Shown here: piece after piece, positions 10,266 through 19,937 of the stretch
Layout of the letters: each line of letters starts with the position of its first letter
Numbering within the stretch: the first letter of the stretch is position 1
Source: Semisulcospira habei
Taxonomy: Eukaryota > Mollusca > Gastropoda > Semisulcospiridae
NCBI GenBank assembly: GCA_036245525.1
Contig: BTPG01000001.1
Coordinates: forward strand, 176,191,664-176,255,663
DNA length: 64,000 nucleotides
Direction: 5' to 3'
Program-made: the position numbers and the translations under genes
The notes under the pieces: model-generated
Seen by the model: the letters and a program-made list of their open reading frames with translations, nothing else
Databases searched by the model: none
Told to the model about the DNA's origin: nothing

Positions 10266-11177
10266 TTCTTCTCTAACAAATGCCCTCTGGGGTGCAGGCT
10301 CATACAGATAATATATTGTTGCATTAGCTGAAGGAACTATTTTTTTTATATTATGAACAGATGTAGACCAAATTGGATCAGTTGCCCTACGTCTAACGTC
10401 ATTCTCAGCTTCACCTGGTTGATACAAATATCTTACCTGTTTTGTAAACAAGCTAGTGTCTGGAGGTGTTGTTGTTGTTTTTATTTCTGACGGTATTGTT
10501 TTCAATTTAATAGCATCAACAGGTTTAGGGTGACCCTCATTATTCATTGCTTTTATTACAGACGGTAATCTTTTAACCCACTCAGTGTTACGTGTGTCAT
10601 GCATGAGTTCCTTAGAATACTGATAGCTAAAAAGTCTCTCTGATAATTGTTTGTTAAAGTTTTCTACAATTGCCTGTGATCTATGCAAGCCTGGTATACC
10701 GCGTCTAACCAGTACGCCATGCTTTGCAAATAATTGATTAACAGCCCCTTTAAATTCACTCCCATCATCAACCTGCACAAGCCTAGGGTATTTTAAAGGA
10801 CCTCGACTATATATTTTTGATAATGCAGTGGCCACTGTTACAGCTTTTTTGTCAGTTATGGGTTCTGCATCCTTATACCTTGAAGCTATGTCAACAACAG
10901 TTAATGCATACTTGTATCGTTTCTTTCTTATTGTGTCATGCGGAAGAAACAGGAGGTCCATTTGGTGTGTGTCATTAGGTGATGTGTTTTCAAAATGAGG
11001 CCTTGTTATTTTTCTTGGAGCAGGAAGATATATTTGCCAAATTGCCTGTTTTTTAAGCCACTGTTTTATTTGGTTAACATCTCCACCCACAGCAGCATGT
11101 AATTTTTTTACTGCAGTATTCCCTTTCCAGTAGCCAATTGGAGAGTAATATATTTTTGATAGTTTAGCGTCTGCCAT
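10227..11177 (-). CDS. Retrovirus-type (rve) integrase of Polinton, intact, copy A
   Basis: 316 residues from the ATG at 11175-11177; an upstream in-frame TTG is not preferred. The DD(35)E catalytic set is visible: D74 in HQMDLLFL, D137 in VQVDDGSEF, E172 in QAIVENFNK. The N-terminal 60 residues hold a helical region with no clear HHCC zinc finger. The C-terminal third contains DPIWSTSVHNIKK, an SH3-like strand set seen in Polinton integrases and in C. elegans F54H12.3. It would insert the element, giving 6-bp duplications. The start overlaps the 143-aa gene by 14 bp. This is the only uninterrupted integrase of the three. Confidence 0.88.
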   Translation of the reverse strand: MADAKLSKIYYSPIGYWKGNTAVKKLHAAVGGDVNQIKQWLKKQAIWQIYLPAPRKITRPHFENTSPNDTHQMDLLFLPHDTIRKKRYKYALTVVDIASRYKDAEPITDKKAVTVATALSKIYSRGPLKYPRLVQVDDGSEFKGAVNQLFAKHGVLVRRGIPGLHRSQAIVENFNKQLSERLFSYQYSKELMHDTRNTEWVKRLPSVIKAMNNEGHPKPVDAIKLKTIPSEIKTTTTPPDTSLFTKQVRYLYQPGEAENDVRRRATDPIWSTSVHNIKKIVPSANATIYYLYEPAPQRAFVREELQIIPTDTVTHF

Positions 11178-11595
11178 TTTTTCTAGCAATATAAACTCCT
11201 GTAAAATATACTAATGTCATTCCTACTAAAACAAATATTATTTCTCCATTTCTTTGTTCTAGGCTTGGTTGGTAGTAGTCACTAAGTTTTGGTTGTGGAA
11301 TAGATATGTCTTCACCAGTAACAAGATAGTATTCTTTGATCGCGTCATCGACGTTTGAAAATGTATGCTGTGCGTGACCCTCAAGTTTTAGTTTTTCATT
11401 AATAAAATCAAGTTTCTCAATTCTTTGCTTCTCATAATCTTGTTGAGCTTGAGCTAGTTTTTCAGATGCCTCATTGTGACGCTTCATTTCTTCTGCTGAT
11501 TCTTCTTTACTCACTTTTGAAAAGAAATAGTTTGACCCACTAAAAGCTAATGCGTTAATAACTGCACCGCCAATCATAACAGCTATAGTTGCCAT
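11164..11595 (-). CDS. Polinton small membrane protein (143 aa), copy A
   Basis: Begins MATIAVMIGGAVIN, a hydrophobic N-terminal segment (about 1-25), then a charged helical region (about 30-70, likely coiled coil), a conserved YYLVTGED segment near 90, LSDYYQPS near 105, and a hydrophobic C-terminal segment (about 118-136) ending in basic residues. This small-protein family recurs in animal Polintons next to the integrase. A two-span membrane protein is the plainest reading; no enzymatic motif is seen. Diverges from B and C near the start (VSKEESAEEMK). Confidence 0.6.
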   Translation of the reverse strand: MATIAVMIGGAVINALAFSGSNYFFSKVSKEESAEEMKRHNEASEKLAQAQQDYEKQRIEKLDFINEKLKLEGHAQHTFSNVDDAIKEYYLVTGEDISIPQPKLSDYYQPSLEQRNGEIIFVLVGMTLVYFTGVYIARKNGRR

Positions 11596-11603
11596 ATTTT
11601 TAT

Positions 11604-11835
11604 TTACATAGAAATATTTTCTGGAATAATTCCTTGCTTAACTAGAAAATCTTTTGTTGCAATCGATGCTGTTATAACAACTACTAGCTTAGCACTGTCT
11701 TCAAAGTCTTAATTTACTAAGGTCTGCTGATTTCATTTTGAGAAGACTTTTTCCCAACATAGAATATGCTACTGCTAGTCCACTTATTACAGCAGAGTGA
11801 TAGACAAGGTTCATTAAGTTCTTTGTGTCGCTCAT
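11604..11835 (-). pseudogene. Polinton 76-aa protein, frameshifted, copy A
   Basis: Homologous to the intact ORFs at 41636-41866 and 49743-49976. An extra base near 11705-11715 shifts the frame in the segment that encodes LSRLDFEDS in the others, so the protein would end early. The family has a hydrophobic N-terminal half and a C-terminal KDxLVKQGIIPENV segment. It is found between the 143-aa and 131-aa genes in all copies. Function unknown. Confidence 0.6.
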
Positions 11836-11871
11836 TTTCTTATACCATAAAAATTTAAATAATAAATTTAT

Positions 11872-12267
11872 TTACTGCATGTAAAATGGGTCCAAAGGTT
11901 TTGGAACTGCTGGTAATGTGGAGACTTCTTCTTTTGTTTTTGGAGTGTTTGATTTTTTGGACACTGTTCGAGTGTTTGGTTTGTATTTTTTATATAATTG
12001 GTAACCTACGTAACCAAATCCGACAACAAATCCAGCAACTATATATTTTGTAGTTGGTTTTTTCTCACTTTTGGGTGGTTGTGTTTGTTCTGGTGGAAGT
12101 GGTGATGGTGTGTCAGTCTTTTCTGTTAATGCTTGAAGCTGTAATTTCTTTTGTCTGTTATATTCAGCTAATCTTTTTCCAGCCTCTATTCGACCTGGAC
12201 TTTTAGTCTTAGTCACTGTTTGAACCTGTGTCAAGACATGGCTCTGTTGTGGAGTCGTCTCGTCCAT
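11872..12267 (-). CDS. Polinton basic single-span membrane protein (131 aa), copy A
   Basis: Starts MDETTPQQS. A basic segment GRIEAGKRLAEYNRQKK (about 25-41) is the family signature, followed by a proline/threonine-rich linker and a hydrophobic span (about 84-104, YIVAGFVVGFGY). The basic stretch could contact DNA or acidic lipid. The start overlaps the upstream 171-aa gene by 59 bp in another frame, an arrangement kept in all three copies. Closest to the copy C version; function unknown. Confidence 0.55.
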   Translation of the reverse strand: MDETTPQQSHVLTQVQTVTKTKSPGRIEAGKRLAEYNRQKKLQLQALTEKTDTPSPLPPEQTQPPKSEKKPTTKYIVAGFVVGFGYVGYQLYKKYKPNTRTVSKKSNTPKTKEEVSTLPAVPKPLDPFYMQ

Positions 12268-12724
12268 TTTCTTCTAATTTAAAATTTATTTTAGAAAAAT
12301 CAATATGACTACTAGTAACAAGTAAGGTTACAGCAGGCGCAAGGTAATTCCCAAACTTATAAAACATAAGGCATGCTAATTTACCTATTGAACTTGAAAC
12401 TATGGGGTTGCTTTCTAGATCATGTGAAAGGCTGTCACTATCCACAGGTAGAAAGTGACTCACTGCTTTTGTGTATAGACATACAAGTGATCGACTGAAA
12501 TCACGTGTCATTAGTGAAGCAATGTGATTTTCATATTTTGAATGAAGTTTAATTAGCTCATCAGCAGTGAAAGATTCTATATCTTCTGTCATGTATTGTT
12601 TACCGAGAAAAGTTTTTGATTTTCCAGAAACAACAACAGAGATAAGCCTTTGTTTTTTAGAGTCTAAGTCTTTGTTCTCTACAGCACAGATATCACTTAG
12701 AAGTAGCAATTCGTCTTGATTCAT
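12209..12724 (-). CDS. Polinton helical protein (171 aa), copy A
   Basis: ATG at 12722-12724 gives MNQDELLLLSD; a longer frame from a non-ATG codon upstream has no support. The protein is mainly helical, with a conserved YENHIASLMTRDFSRS segment near 75-90, LESNPIVSSSIGKL near 118-131 and a hydrophobic C-terminal part. It belongs to a family that recurs at this place in animal Polintons and has no known role. The equivalent gene of copy B is split by element C, which makes this an intact reference for that junction. Confidence 0.6.
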   Translation of the reverse strand: MNQDELLLLSDICAVENKDLDSKKQRLISVVVSGKSKTFLGKQYMTEDIESFTADELIKLHSKYENHIASLMTRDFSRSLVCLYTKAVSHFLPVDSDSLSHDLESNPIVSSSIGKLACLMFYKFGNYLAPAVTLLVTSSHIDFSKINFKLEENGRDDSTTEPCLDTGSNSD

Positions 12725-12908
12725 TTTATAATGTAATATAATAATTTTGCTTAAAGAAGTCAATGACAGCATTAATAATTTAGGTTGGGTGGGGTATCTG
12801 CCTTAATACTCGCGGGTTGGTAGCTGATCAAAAATCGTTGCTTTGAATGATTTCTGGAGTGGAACTAAAATGGCTAGGCGATTAAGGCATTGGCGGTAAG
12901 TGTTGGGA

Positions 12909-12994
12909 GTTCGTTTGTCTAAATACGGAGAGGATCAAATAAATCTATAGATTGGGGGGAGGGGTGCCCATCAACTGTCCACTTTACTATCTCT
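12909..12994. repeat. Right terminal segment of copy A, related to the terminal repeat of copy C
   Basis: GTTCGTTTGTCTAAATACGG and the following AGGATCAAATAAATC match with few differences the outer right end of C (58335-58375, GTGCGTTTGTTTATTTACGG and AGGATTAAATAAATC). Both then run through a short non-matching stretch to a CTCT terminus. It is not similar to the B terminus beyond the last few bases. The partner repeat of A is off-window, so its full length is unknown. Confidence 0.6.
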
Positions 12995-14739
12995 CTGATA
13001 GTTGGTCGGGTTCTGCAGCCTTGTGACGTAGGCTCATAAATATGCACATTAATTCAAAACCAGGCCAACGCAGTCGATAAATCCACTACTTGGGTACAAA
13101 AACAATACACCCTGCAAATGATGAATTTCGACATTTGGCATTGTACTTAGATGATAAAGCTCTAAGATAGTACACAAAGGACCCATACACATATTATCAG
13201 CAGTATCTGTTGCAGACAGTTTTCTGACCGTGTTGAGATGCTTGATCCTGGGCAATATAACTTTAAGCATTTTGTGTTTTTCCATGAAATTTTAATAGAG
13301 AACAAGAGGGCTCTCAGCTGTGAATTCACAAACGTTTCGTGTTGACCAGAAATTTGTGTAAAGCTTGTTCTTGTTAACTGCACTTCACTGTAACTGTCTT
13401 TTCTAAGCGTGTTTCTTTTTCCATTGGGTACTTCTTTGCATTTTACACGCTTGGCAGTCACTTTTCACCTTTTTGGTCTGGATTTTGTTTTTTCTAAGCA
13501 TGTTTCTTTCGTTGTTGGGTGGTTCTCTGCATTTTACACACTTTACAGTCACTTGTTTGGTCTGGATAATGTATGTTGATTTTACAGTCACCTGCCGAAT
13601 GTGATCAACAGTCGGTGTATTAGAGTCAAAAAACACAAAAAAGACCTGCAAGTTGCAGCTGCAGATACATTAGTGAGGATAGGCCATCACATGCAACAGG
13701 TCACTGACCGCATGCTTGCCACCCAGGCAGCTGCCACACACTCTCTGACAAAACCCAGGCATTGTCATTACGCAATACTGCATCACTATTGATGACAATT
13801 AAGCTGTGCCCCGATCGCCAGATGTCTTACCGGTCGACAGCAAAAATCTCCTCATCTGTATCCACATCTTTTTCAAATTGTTAGTGACATTTTGGACTAC
13901 TTTTAAAAGTTATTATTCCTTCACTGTATCATGCACTCTTGCACAGGAAGTGTCAATTCACGTCCTTGATGGCTTAGGTTGAATAAATTGGCATGCTATT
14001 ATATTCTTTATGATAAACCTAGCACAGACACGGATCCACAAATTGATTTTACAATTATTTCATGAAATGGTGATACAAAGATATCTACATAACTTCATAG
14101 TTAAGGTACAGTAAAACAGATTAGGAACAGTCACCCCTTCTTACAGTCACCTGCTGTTTATGGTCACATTCTCATTGCACGGATGATATTTACTATATGA
14201 AGAACCTTGATTTTATGGTCATCTGCAAAATGCGGCCAACGTATCGGAGCCAAAAATGGCAAAATACCCGAATTTCACACCCACGCTCAGACTGGAATGG
14301 TAAAGCCTTCACACGTGATAGGTCAGTGATAGCTTGCTTTTCAGTAATTTCACCTAGCAGTCACCAAGAGTCTTTCATCCCCAGCCGCTGTTTCGTTTGC
14401 AAAGTCTCATGTTATACAGTATACAAAATGATCCAGGCATCCCATCAGATAAAAACAAGCTATACACGCTGAAACCAACCCAATAATAACACTCTTGTAA
14501 TAAATCTTTATGAAAACAAAAATGCCACGAGTGTGCTCTCTCGGAGAATCTCAATTCATTTCTTTTGTAACTTTTGCAGTATGTTGCGGATGTAATCCTT
14601 AATGTTTGTCCAGTGCCTAAGTATGCCTGAGTGCAGGCTCTTCTGTGATTGCCTGCTGTATCTCGGCCTTTCCAGGACGTTTGTTTACGACAAGGTGTGT
14701 ATGGAAATGTGTTTGAACAGCTTTTCCCCGTGGTTTCCT
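12995..14739. other. Non-coding host DNA with short decayed repeats
   Basis: No open frame here has recognisable protein character. A degenerate tandem pair of about 95 bp lies at roughly 13395-13570: TTCTAAGCRTGTTTCTTT and TTTTACACRCTT recur in both units. Related fragments with GTCACCTGC words recur near 13585 and 14150. Otherwise I see nothing. Confidence 0.4.
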
Positions 14740-16362
14740 TTAAAATCTAGCTTTCTTTCGAAAAGGAGCTGACGCAGTACTGTCATCATCAAAACTATCT
14801 AGATTTTCATCAGGCTCTGGACATCTTTTCTCTGTCATGCTCATTGATTCCTGTGTTGTTGACTTGGTACTTGCTTCATTCACAGGTGCTGTTTTCCCCG
14901 AGACCTCTCTGCAAGTTTCTGATGTGCATTCATTGTCAAAGTCAATCTCTTCAACCCAGCTCAGCTCTAATGCAACTCTCAAAATCTGTCATCCCATTGT
15001 TAACTGACAGAAGAATCTTTGCCACTTTTGCCTTTTGAAGGATGTCTTGAGGTTGGCGGTAGATATGGCGATGTATCCGAATATCATGACCAAGGAAATC
15101 TGCCAGCTGATCCTGATCCAACTCTGAGATGGCCATTGACTGAGCCAAAGTTGCAACCTACTTCCGTAACTGAGTAAATGTGAACATGGCTGGGTTTGAC
15201 ACTTGTGCTCGTAGCGCATGTTCCTTCAGAACATCATGCCTCTGTAAGGCCTATGACCAGAAGGTATGGCAAAGATGTACTGGGAACCAGCGAGAGCTGG
15301 CACTGATTGCCTCATTTGAAGGATTATGTCCACAGTTGTCATCATCTTCTTCGTCAGCAAAATGGAAACACTTCTATTAAACTTGCCTCTGATTTCCACT
15401 CCGCTAAAAATGATTCACCATTTTCTTCTCAACCTCTGTGAGACCTTTCAAGATATCTTGATTGGTGATCGATCCAATCTTAGCATTCTGGAAGTTTGAT
15501 ACCTTCATTCTCTGAACTTCTCCCCCTTGTTTTGAGTTGAAAGTGATACAGCACAAAGTGTTGCTTTAACCACTGTCAGATAATCTTCCGAAACCATCCT
15601 TGTCTCAAGCACTTGGACCTTCCTCACATCTTCACATGATGGGATCAGCTTGGGTTTGTTCATGGTCATTTTCCCGACCGACTGGGCTGCTGTAGCTGAC
15701 GCACAATCATACCAGTCCCCAGTAAAGACAGTCAAACCGCTGCACCTCAGAGAGCTCCTGTCACCACCTGTCGTCTGAACCATGCCCAAGCTGTTTGGAT
15801 GCCTGTGACTGTTTGGTGCGTGAACATTTTTTCAAGGCATGGCCTGTGTGCATTGTGAGATTGCCTTTTTTGAACTGATGTGTGTCCTCATCAAATTCTG
15901 CTAGCTCTTTTACAGCCAGTACAACATGATCAAAGCTAGCTGAATTGATCACAGCATTTAAACTTGCGATTTTCATTTCTGACGTCACTCTGAGAATCTT
16001 TAATAGTCTCCCTAACTCCCGCATCCTGGAGCTGATTTGTCCAGCCATGTGTTCTGTCCCTGCGGTCAAATCTCTTTCCATACTCAAGAAGCAAGGGGTC
16101 AGTTGTGATGAAATGGATTATCTCATCATCTCTGTCTGGCTAATACCTTATGATAGAAGGAAGAGCCAACGTCTAAAGGTATTGGAAGCATTAGCCTCTC
16201 ACATCGTGCTGCGTCACCTCCTTTAGCGAACTGAAACTCTCCTGGTTTCTGACAGCAATGTTTTGAGTGTACAAAGATCGGCTTTATTTGATAGAGCCCT
16301 TTGCAATGGCTACAGGTGAGAATGTCTTCCACCTTACAACTGTTGGTGTGATACTTAGGCAT
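14740..16362 (-). pseudogene. Decayed multi-copy zinc-finger gene, possibly mobile (recombinase-like family)
   Basis: Read from high to low coordinates, the frames give a CSHC...H...C cysteine/histidine cluster (about 16270-16340), MRELGRLLKILR (about 16020), FDEDTHQFKKGNL (about 15870), NKPKLIPSCEDV (about 15650), LADFLGHDIRIHR (about 15090) and an acidic tail ending in RKKARF. These words, in this order, match a large family of unnamed proteins repeated in fish and invertebrate genomes. I suspect a tyrosine-recombinase-like origin but cannot show it. Several frameshifts and stops break it. A related zinc-finger fragment lies near 21285-21411. Confidence 0.45.
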
Positions 16363-16869
16363 ACATAGCTGCCAACCCTCCCATTTTATTTGGAATTTCC
16401 CAATTTTTTTTCAATTCCCGATTCTCCGGGTTTTTTTTTTTTATACATTTCTCCCGATTTTCATATTTTCAAGCATTGTTTTAAAATTCAAGGCATTTTG
16501 GCGTATCGCATGGGGTCAAGCGCCTGTAGTTGAGAGCCTACCACTATACTGTACCGCTAAGCTTTTGGGGATCCACAGCCAGTCTTGAATACGAATGTGC
16601 AGCAAATTTCTGTCTATTTTGTGTTCTGGTTGCTTCGAAATTGCCCTGGTCTGGAGCACATGCTCAACGATTTTCGCCCCACCCAGCCCTGAAAATGGCG
16701 AGTAATTTACTCGCCATGGCGAGTGATTTTTTTGTTTGGTGAGTAAAAAAAAAAAATCCACTCGCCAAATGCGAGTGTGCTCGTGCATTTTCCAATCCAT
16801 ATTTCTTCAGTTCTAAATCCGAAAGTGCCCGAACGTTCAACCTTCACTTCTCGTAATACTAAGCAAGCA
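16363..16869. other. Non-coding spacer with a short palindrome
   Basis: Low-complexity T-rich stretch at about 16400-16445 and a near-perfect palindrome GGCGAGTAATTTACTCGCC close to 16690, with further GCGAGT/ACTCGC words to 16775. No coding capacity seen. Confidence 0.4.
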
Positions 16870-17700
16870 ATAGCGACCCGTTTTAGTGCATCTATGATGC
16901 ATTAAAACTCAAAATTACGTACTGAAAATGTAACTACGGGGTAGTCGGACGCACTAAAATTCAGTGCATCTGCGTCCGAGATGCATCATCCTTGCACCAC
17001 CGTGCGTACCCTAACAGAGGTCGGTGCAGTCACTTTTAGTGACAAGTTGGTTCGTTTAGCCGCTCGCTTGGTCATGGCTGCGTTCAGAATCACCCCGACT
17101 CCGGGGTCCGTGCGAGTGTAACTGGATAGGCAAACTGTTAGTTTACGTGTGGTGTCGGCATGTTATTACAAAGTGCGCGCTACATGTTGAACGCATTACT
17201 TGCAGTGACGTCACCATTCATACTATTATGGGATATCGCATAGTGCGTTTCACTTTCGATCGTGAACAAAGTTGTAAATGGCAGAGAAAAAGTAAAGGAA
17301 GCTGGAATGCTTCTGATTCTTCAATCCGGCACCGTCTGATCATGATAATCACTTAGAAGAAAGTTGCACTTCGACACCGTCGTCTCCATAAAATAGTAAC
17401 AGTACCAGAAATGATACGCCTGGGCCGTGCGTGGCACCACCGCTGCGACTTGCAGTTTTCAGAGTTCATGGCTGCGTGTATTTCCTTGGCTAAAGCACGA
17501 CAGCACACGGATGGCATGCGCAATGTTCATGGAGGCGAACTCAAAAAACAAGTTCAGAAATTTGAACAGAAATAAGTTTGTCAGGTTTTTTTTTATTTTT
17601 TTTTTTTTATCGTGGTCGATCCAGCCATCTTCTGGTACACAGCTCTAAATTATACGTCTTTCAGGTTAAATGGGTTGAAACCAACTTTTAAGTACATTAG

Positions 17701-17758
<58 letters not shown>

Positions 17759-18156
17759 TTAGACAAGTCAGACTTTGGTTGTCAGTCTGCATTCAGCAGA
17801 AAACGCTATATTCTCTGTTACAATACATTATCAAACGATCATACAAATAAATAAATATATATGTTTTTCTGTGTGTGTGAGAGAGAGAGACGGAGAGGGT
17901 GACAGGCTTTTGCACGATAGCTCACCAGTTAAAGAATCAGTATCATGAAAAGGACACACACACACTGCCGCAACACATTTGAATAGGAGAGAGCGAAATG
18001 AGTTATTTTATTTTAAGGAACATAAGATGATGCAGTTTTTCTTAAATAAATCTGAGGACCCTCTATATGGGGCTCAGATGGGGGTCTGTGTACCCTCTAA
18101 AATTTATACCTGGGGGTCTACAGACCCTTCAACCTGTTGTGAAAACAGAAGCCCTG
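16870..18156 (+). mobile_element. hAT-like non-autonomous DNA transposon, left copy (diverged)
   Basis: Forms an inverted pair with 24579-25853; both carry the same internal sequence in opposite orientation. The right copy shows termini related to CAGGGCTTCCGTTTT, and this copy ends in GAAAACAGAAGCCCTG, as expected of a hAT-like inverted terminus. It contains a CA microsatellite at 17703-17755 and no intact transposase. Target duplications are not clear, so the class call is tentative. Confidence 0.4.
17703..17755. repeat. (CA)n microsatellite
   Basis: About 26 uninterrupted CA units. The equivalent place in the inverted partner (about 24990-25018) carries a shorter GT run. Confidence 0.9.
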
Positions 18157-18404
18157 CTCTACTTACAAAAAAATAAAATAAAATAAATAAATAAATAAAA
18201 ATCCCACCACAGTTCACTTTGTCAGTTATTTCTCCAGTTGATACTATCAAAAGCTTGAAGTCAGGACATAAACATTAACTTGGTTATGATTGTCTGTGTA
18301 AATATTTGTTCTCAATGCCTCTGGGCAGAAAACACTAACATTGTGCGTCAAACACTTGTGGTCGTTATATTGTTGTGTTTGGGCTATTTTCAGTACTTTT
18401 AAAA

Positions 18405-18475
18405 TTTTAAGTTTGGCTAGTAACATTTTCAGTTTGGCTAGTAACATTTTCAGTTTGGCTAGTAAAACTTTGAAG
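18405..18475. repeat. Short tandem repeat, 21-bp unit
   Basis: The unit TTTGGCTAGTAACATTTTCAG occurs about three times in succession, the last one diverging. On the minus strand it reads as repeated leucine/lysine codons, which I take as chance. Confidence 0.7.
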
Positions 18476-18522
18476 TCACTAGCGAAAGGCTGGTGGGCAA
18501 AATTTTAGACTTTCAGGGCTGC

Positions 18523-18910
18523 CACCCAGGTCTGCCCTGGGGGACTTGGGTGGGGTTACCTACTTTTTAGTTCCCAGGGTCACCCTGGTCAGCTCCACAG
18601 GGTGGGTTTTCTCATCTATTCTGGGGCATGTGTTTCTGTCTACCCTTGGTCCATTCACCTGTATTTTCCTTTTTTAAACTCTCCCTACTGTCTGCGCTGC
18701 CTGTAGCTCTTGATATTGGATGTGTGTTGCTAAATGGTCCTAGCTTTATTTAGGCCCAATGTCGTAGGTTTATTTAACTTATTGGACCAGCTGGCGACAT
18801 ACATTCAATATTCTGTTTATTTTTTTTTTTTTTTTCACAAGCAGTGCAGGCATGTCCTGAGAAAGTCTTGTTGCTGTCGGGATGTTAAGCAATGTACAAT
18901 CAATCAATCA
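18523..18910 (+). mobile_element. SINE-like repeat S2
   Basis: Same family as S1, plus orientation, from CCACCCAGGTCTGCC to the tail CAATCAATCAATCAA. More diverged than the others, and no convincing flanking duplication was found, so it is probably the oldest copy here. Confidence 0.75.
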
Positions 18911-18949
18911 ACGATTTTCACAACTGGTATTTTCGATTTTCAACATAAT

Positions 18950-19235
18950 CATGGCTCCAAAGAAGCAGAAGTGGTTGGTGAAGTTCCATCCAGACTACAA
19001 GTATTCCTTTCCTTACATCGACGAATCGAGAAAGGGCAAACACTTTGCCTTTTGTAAAATGTGCCGGGCAGACATAAACATCGGTCACGGCATGATGATT
19101 GCCAAGGGAAGCCTTGTTGTAGCCCGCCACAACCAGTCATTTAGCAAAGACTTGCTCCTGAAAGCCAAGTCTGCAACAGCGAACATGGTTAAGAAGAAGA
19201 ATGAGACTGTTACAGCAGAAACTGAAAGCCTGTGA
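18950..19235 (+). pseudogene. BED/hAT-type zinc-finger fragment
   Basis: The frame reads HPDYKYSFPYIDES, then FAFCKMCRADINIGHG and later ARHNQSF, an arrangement typical of the N-terminal zinc finger of hAT-related or domesticated transposase proteins. The histidine part appears partly shifted in frame and the ORF ends after about 94 residues with no transposase domain. It starts next to the tail of SINE S2. Most likely a fragment of a larger multi-copy gene. Confidence 0.4.
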
Positions 19236-19294
19236 CACTGCCCGGCTTGACTGATGATCCTCAACATGCAAAGTTTTGCAAACCTTAGACTGCT

Positions 19295-19450
19295 GTAAAT
19301 CAAGTCAAGTCAAGTAACTTTATTCTTCCAAATACATGTTGCCACATACAGGAAAATTTGTTTCGCCACCTCAGGTGCAACTCGCAATCACCCAAACTCA
19401 CACAACATTTACAACTATGTACATTACCACCTAATATATGAAAAGACTGA
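19295..19450. repeat. Dispersed repeat fragment with a (TCAAG)n-type edge
   Basis: Begins with AATCAAGTCAAGTCAAGTAA and runs into a sequence with no coding potential. This kind of short pentamer tail is common at ends of invertebrate retroelements. The family is not identified. Confidence 0.35.
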
Positions 19451-19937
19451 GAAACAGATCAGTTTTATGGGTTTGTTTTTTTTAGCTTCTGCTCTTATCA
19501 GTTTGACAGCAATGAATGAGCAGACTGAAAACACTTTTTTTAAACATGTGCTTTATTTGTGAATTATTAATTCTGCACTTGAACAAGACAGCTGCACCCT
19601 AGATTGTGTGAGTATTGCCCCTCTCTCACCCTCCCTCCTATATGTTATTATTATATTATTTTATATCTAATATTATGTTCTTTTATATTTATTATTTTAT
19701 ATATTATATCATAATATGTTTATTTTCCGTCCGCGGACTGTCATGTGTGAAGTGTGTCTCGGCAACTCAGGAATTTTGTTGCCTCAGGGTTGGCAGCTAT
19801 GCTTAGGAATCAAACATCCTGATTTCTTTTCAAGAACAGCAACGTTATGCATGTAATCACCCTCATATCATCTTGTCGTCTGATCCATGCTCAACGTCTT
19901 TGCTTTATCCCTTCTTTCATCGACAAAATTTTAGCAA

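Larger units (their letters stand above)
1..12994. mobile_element. Maverick/Polinton-type element, copy A (left end outside window)
   Basis: Contains, in order, the 292-aa family (partial), 236-aa family, 417-aa family, 406-aa coiled-coil protein, capsid protein, packaging ATPase, small protein, PolB, integrase and four small proteins. Gene content and order match copy B. The right limit is inferred: the stretch 12909-12994 resembles the outer end of the terminal repeat of copy C and finishes in ACTATCTCT, comparable to the ACTTTCTCT and ATATCTCT ends of C and B. The candidate target duplication would be CTGATA (12995-13000), but the left partner is outside the window. Polymerase and one small gene are broken, so this copy looks non-autonomous. 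Confidence 0.85.

Noticed and set aside
1..12994. Classification of the elements as retroviruses because of the integrase
   Set aside because: No reverse transcriptase, Gag or LTRs; the integrase is the Polinton type and accompanies PolB, capsid and packaging ATPase.
13601..14472. Possible pogo/Tigger-type DNA transposon remnants (GGTCATCTGC and GGTCACATTC words)
   Set aside because: Words are suggestive but no terminal inverted repeats, TA duplications or transposase segments could be shown.
16516..18176. Several frames of 60-95 aa in the hAT-like units and spacer
   Set aside because: Not conserved in frame between the two inverted copies; include microsatellite sequence.
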